Positions 5,723 to 7,143 of a stretch of 7,143 bases of DNA are shown here, piece by piece. The translations under genes and the position numbers were made by a program. The stretch is taken from the NCBI GenBank assembly GCA_946545035.1, contig CAMNND010000052.1, positions 1-7,143 of the forward strand, in the 5' to 3' direction. The notes beneath the pieces were generated by a model. That model had not been told where the DNA came from, did no database searches, and worked only from the letters and a program-made list of their open reading frames with translations. Source of the stretch: an uncultured Clostridium sp. (lineage in GTDB: Bacteria > Bacillota > Clostridia > TANB77 > CAG-508). Position 1 is the stretch's first letter. Every line of letters begins with the position of its first letter.

Positions 5723-6865
5723 ATGAGAAAATTATTTACATCAGAAAGTGTAACAGAAGGACATCCAGATAAACTATGTGATTTTATATCAGATAGTGTT
5801 CTTGATAGCTACTTAGAAAAAGATCCAAATGCAAGAGTAGCTTGCGAAACAGTTGCAGGAAAAGGAGAAGTTGTATTAACAGGAGAGATTAGTTCAACAG
5901 CAGATGTTGATATTGAATCAGTTGTTAGAAATGCAATAAAAGAAGTTGGGTATGATAATGCAGATTTAGATATTGACTATAGAACCTGCAAAGTTCATCT
6001 TAACTTAGCAAAACAATCACCAGATATTGCTCTTGGTGTAGACAAATCGTTGGAGCAAAAAGAAGGGGAAGATGTTGTTTCAGAAGGTGCTGGAGATCAA
6101 GGATTAATGTTTGGTTTTGCATGCGACGAGACATCTGAATATATGCCACTTCCAATATACTTAGCTCATAAGCTTGCAAGAAGATTAGCTGAGGTAAGAA
6201 AAAATGGAGAAATAAGTTATTTAAGACCTGATGGTAAAGTACAAGTAACTGTTGAATATGAAGACGGAGTTCCATTAAGAGTTGATACAATTGTTGTTTC
6301 AGCACAACATAATGCTGATATTGATTTAGATACTTTAAAGAAAGATATTAAAGAAAAAGTAATTAATAAAGTTGTTTCTGAAAAATTATTAGATGAAAAT
6401 ACAAGATACTTTATTAATCCAACAGGAAGATTCGTTATTGGTGGACCACTTGGAGATGCAGGTCTTACAGGAAGAAAAATTATTGTTGATACATATGGTG
6501 GATACGCTAGACATGGTGGAGGTGCTTTCTCAGGAAAAGATGCAACTAAAGTTGATAGATCAGCTGCATATATCGCAAGATTCCTAGCTAAAAACATTGT
6601 ATATAATGGTTATGCTAAAAAATGCGAAATACAACTATCATATGCAATTGGAGTTGCAAAGCCTGTTTCAATATATGTAGATACTTTTGGAACTGGAACT
6701 ATCGATGAAGAAACACTTGTTAAGAAGATTTATGATAAATTTGATTTAACTCCAAGAGGAATAATAAACTATTTAGAGCTACAAAAACCAATATTTAGAA
6801 AAACTACTAACTATGGACACTTTGGTAAGCCATATTTACCTTGGGAAAAGTTTGTTAAATTTTAG
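5723..6865 (+). CDS. metK: S-adenosylmethionine synthetase (methionine adenosyltransferase)
   Basis: Cytoplasmic enzyme making S-adenosylmethionine from methionine and ATP, with release of phosphate and diphosphate. All three MetK domains are present in 380 residues, slightly short of the usual 385-400 but complete. The N terminus has FTSESVTEGHPDK (5-17; H14 and D16 are ATP/metal ligands in the family). GAGDQG (122-127) is the ATP-binding hexapeptide. NPTGRFVIGGPLGDAGLTGRK is in the central domain, HGGGAFSGKD (264-273) is the phosphate loop, and the C-terminal domain ends with FRKTTNYGHFG. GAGGGAG at 5711-5717 sets the start 5 nt later. The gene is transcribed alone from a consensus promoter through a SAM-I riboswitch and terminator, so the product represses its own synthesis. 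Composition is AT-rich like the acyltransferase operon, unlike the two genes on either side of it. Confidence 0.98.
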   Translation: MRKLFTSESVTEGHPDKLCDFISDSVLDSYLEKDPNARVACETVAGKGEVVLTGEISSTADVDIESVVRNAIKEVGYDNADLDIDYRTCKVHLNLAKQSPDIALGVDKSLEQKEGEDVVSEGAGDQGLMFGFACDETSEYMPLPIYLAHKLARRLAEVRKNGEISYLRPDGKVQVTVEYEDGVPLRVDTIVVSAQHNADIDLDTLKKDIKEKVINKVVSEKLLDENTRYFINPTGRFVIGGPLGDAGLTGRKIIVDTYGGYARHGGGAFSGKDATKVDRSAAYIARFLAKNIVYNGYAKKCEIQLSYAIGVAKPVSIYVDTFGTGTIDEETLVKKIYDKFDLTPRGIINYLELQKPIFRKTTNYGHFGKPYLPWEKFVKF

Positions 6866-6878
6866 ATAGGGGTATTAA

Positions 6879-6907
6879 TTGACAGGTTACATAAAATGAT
6901 GTATAAT
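6879..6907 (+). promoter_or_regulatory. Promoter for the gene at the right edge
   Basis: TTGACA (6879-6884), a 17-bp spacer and TATAAT (6902-6907) match the consensus. It begins only 14 nt after the metK stop, with no terminator hairpin between, so metK readthrough into the next gene is possible. Predicted transcription start is near 6914. Confidence 0.82.
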
Positions 6908-6911
6908 GGAG

Positions 6912-6939
6912 TATACAAAAGCTCAAGAGCATTTGTATA
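6912..6939 (+). other. Leader hairpin 1
   Basis: TATACAAA (6912-6919) pairs with TTTGTATA (6932-6939). After one A-A mismatch the stem continues as GCTC/GAGC (6921-6924/6927-6930; the innermost pair may open). It lies at the predicted 5' end of the transcript. It is followed by A residues rather than T, so it is not a plus-strand terminator; a 5' stabilising stem or a regulator site is possible. Confidence 0.45.
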
Positions 6940-6946
6940 AAAATTC

Positions 6947-6974
6947 CAGGAGACCTTGCCGTCCAGGTCACCTG
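6947..6974 (+). other. Leader hairpin 2
   Basis: CAGG-A-GACCT (6947-6956) pairs with AGGTC-A-CCTG (6965-6974), nine pairs with one A-A mismatch and an 8-nt loop (TGCCGTCC). It ends about 20 nt before the ribosome site of the last gene. The following TTTATATAA is a poor T tract, so weak attenuation is possible but not shown. It is GC-rich like the gene it precedes. Confidence 0.5.
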
Positions 6975-7011
6975 TTTATATAACTTCCAATATGAAGGGA
7001 GGTGTTGTACC

Positions 7012-7143
7012 ATGAAACTGGAGTTCGGTCCCTACATCAAGTCTCAGTGTCCTGCTACTGCAACGGTGGATATCAAGGTTACGGAGCTTGCAGAGGGGGA
7101 GCGGTTCGACGAGGAAACTCTGAGAAATGTTACTGCTTGGATT
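7012..7143 (+). CDS. Hypothetical protein, N-terminal 44 codons only (runs off the window)
   Basis: An open frame from ATG at 7012 to the window end, starting MKLEFGPYIKSQ and continuing through ATVDIKVTELAEG. AAGGGAGGTG at 6995-7004 sits 7 nt before the ATG, and a consensus promoter with a structured leader lies upstream, so it is very likely translated. Bases 7021-7140 are 52% GC by hand count (63/120), far from about 30% in metK and the acyltransferase operon, with codons such as CTG, TTC, CCC, ATC and CGG. The MKLEF start recalls small accessory proteins of Gram-positive conjugative elements, but the visible part is too short to assign a family. Acquisition by transfer is the best inference. 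Confidence 0.68.
   Translation, partial: MKLEFGPYIKSQCPATATVDIKVTELAEGERFDEETLRNVTAWI

Noticed and set aside
6217..6597. Minus-strand open frame of 126 codons inside metK
   Set aside because: Shadow of the strongly conserved metK coding sequence; no promoter or ribosome site and a protein with no domain-like pattern.
6947..6974. Hairpin after metK as the metK terminator
   Set aside because: It lies downstream of a consensus promoter and next to a new ribosome site, and it lacks a proper T run, so it belongs to the leader of the next gene.
1..7143. CRISPR array, tRNA, rRNA, insertion sequence
   Set aside because: No regularly spaced repeats, tRNA-like cloverleaf, rRNA sequence, transposase or terminal inverted repeats were seen on either strand.

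Overview
The window comes from a low-GC Firmicute, most likely a clostridial species. Most coding sequence is about 30% GC by hand counts of a few rows. Genes carry strong purine-rich ribosome binding sites, promoters match the TTGACA/TATAAT consensus, and metK is controlled by a SAM-I (S-box) riboswitch. No taxonomic marker allows a species call.

Region 1 (1-4998, plus strand) is one tightly packed operon of five genes, cut off at the left edge. In order it encodes an amino-acid adenylation enzyme (3' two thirds), a fold-type III PLP-dependent decarboxylase-like enzyme, a 76-residue carrier protein, an MBOAT membrane acyltransferase, and a membrane-anchored DltD/AlgJ-like SGNH protein. This is the logic of the dltABCD teichoic-acid D-alanylation system with a decarboxylase inserted between the DltA-like and DltC-like genes. 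The reading I favour is: the adenylation enzyme loads an amino acid on the carrier, the PLP enzyme decarboxylates it while it is tethered (as BtrK does with glutamyl-BtrI in butirosin synthesis), and the MBOAT/SGNH pair moves the resulting omega-aminoacyl group onto a cell-surface or secreted polymer. A hand-read specificity code with lysine at position 239 points to an acidic substrate such as glutamate, which would give a GABA decoration. The gene layout is seen directly; the chemistry is inference.

Region 2 (4998-5722) begins with a strong palindromic hairpin that probably terminates transcription from both sides. It is followed by a minus-strand 101-codon gene of unknown function at 45% GC, clearly richer than its surroundings. 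That gene's promoter sits back to back with the metK promoter. The SAM-I aptamer and an intrinsic terminator follow, forming an OFF switch for metK.

Region 3 (5723-6865) is a complete metK (S-adenosylmethionine synthetase). Region 4 (6866-7143) holds a near-perfect promoter, a leader of about 100 nt with two hairpins, and the first 44 codons of an unrecognised gene at about 52% GC that runs off the right edge. The two GC-rich genes flanking metK suggest acquired or mobile DNA, but no integrase, transposase or terminal repeat is visible.
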